In this document: piece after piece, positions 6,350 through 6,464 of the stretch
Position numbering within the stretch: position 1 is the stretch's first letter
Layout of the letters: every line of letters begins with the position of its first letter
From: Akkermansiaceae bacterium UBA7890
Lineage (GTDB): Bacteria; Verrucomicrobiota; Verrucomicrobiia; Verrucomicrobiales; Akkermansiaceae
Length of the DNA stretch: 6,464 nucleotides
Direction: 5' to 3'
NCBI GenBank assembly: GCA_002501065.1
Contig: DLRK01000170.1
Span: 1-6,464 of the forward strand
Position numbers and translations under genes: made by a program
Notes under the pieces: model-generated
Seen by the model: the letters and a program-made list of their open reading frames with translations, nothing else
Database searches by the model: none
Told to the model about the DNA's origin: nothing

Positions 6350-6464
6350 CGCTGCCGGTTCATCTTGTGATGAAGTGGAAACTCATGGAGTAGCGAATCC
6401 GTTTTCCGCAGGGCGAGTGGAAATTCAGCCGCCCCGGTTCGCTCGTCGCACCGGGCCTGCACCG
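6350..6464. other. Right-edge stretch without a supportable gene
   Basis: I see no gene that can be supported here. Two minus-strand frames are open from the edge, to stops at 6360-6362 and 6346-6348, and one plus-strand frame starting at ATG 6342 runs off the edge. Each is only about 34-41 codons, and they overlap one another, so at most one can be real. The minus frame ending at 6346 has the most protein-like composition and could be the end of an upstream gene. A 6-bp stem CCCGGT/ACCGGG (6433-6438 with 6450-6455, 11-nt loop) is present without a T-run. Confidence 0.4.

Noticed and set aside
5723..6370. Plus-strand open frame of 215 codons across the cupin
   Set aside because: Antisense to the cupin, whose complete metal-binding motif is strong evidence for the minus strand; no known motif in the plus-strand translation.
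6414..6464. Possible tRNA at the right edge (GGTTCG resembling a T-loop)
   Set aside because: No acceptor, D or anticodon stems can be paired around it; GGTTCG alone is common in GC-rich DNA.
1..6464. CRISPR arrays, insertion sequences, phage or toxin-antitoxin genes
   Set aside because: No regularly spaced direct repeats, transposase motifs, terminal inverted repeats or small paired toxin-like genes were seen on either strand.

Overview
The window looks like a chromosomal segment from a bacterium of the Planctomycetota-Verrucomicrobiota-Chlamydiota (PVC) group, most likely a verrucomicrobial lineage. The main reason is a 1055-residue secreted protein joining a dehydrogenase-type beta-propeller, HEAT-like helices and a C-terminal single-haem CxxCH domain, an architecture greatly expanded in Planctomycetes and Verrucomicrobia. 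GC content is moderate to high: hand-counted lines run from about 52 to 72 percent. Genus cannot be assigned from sequence alone.

Layout. Positions 1-2613 (plus strand) carry a compact housekeeping cluster, secY (5' end cut by the window edge), adk and map. It corresponds to the distal part of the spc ribosomal-protein operon. secY and adk are 16 nt apart, and adk and map 4 nt apart. Together they provide the membrane protein-export channel, adenylate kinase, and the aminopeptidase that removes initiator methionine. No infA, rpmJ or rpsM follows map; the cluster ends at a convergent junction.

Positions 2614-2695 are the convergent intergenic gap, with a 10-bp perfect inverted repeat but no T-tract.

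Positions 2696-6241 (minus strand) hold a likely two-gene unit read right to left: a small metal-binding cupin, then, after 3 nt, the large secreted cytochrome c protein. The cupin is predicted cytoplasmic and the large protein has a signal peptide. Their spacing implies co-transcription and probably translational coupling. A joint role in oxidising or handling a sugar-like or other organic substrate is inferred; the substrate is unknown.

Positions 6242-6464 hold the probable promoter region of the cupin unit (a weak extended -10 candidate and a small dyad) and about 115 nt at the right edge with no gene I can support.

No RNA gene, insertion sequence, CRISPR array or phage feature was found. 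The most unusual points are the domain build of the large cytochrome protein with its coupled cupin, the extra C-terminal membrane segment of SecY, and the symmetrical repeat between the two converging units.
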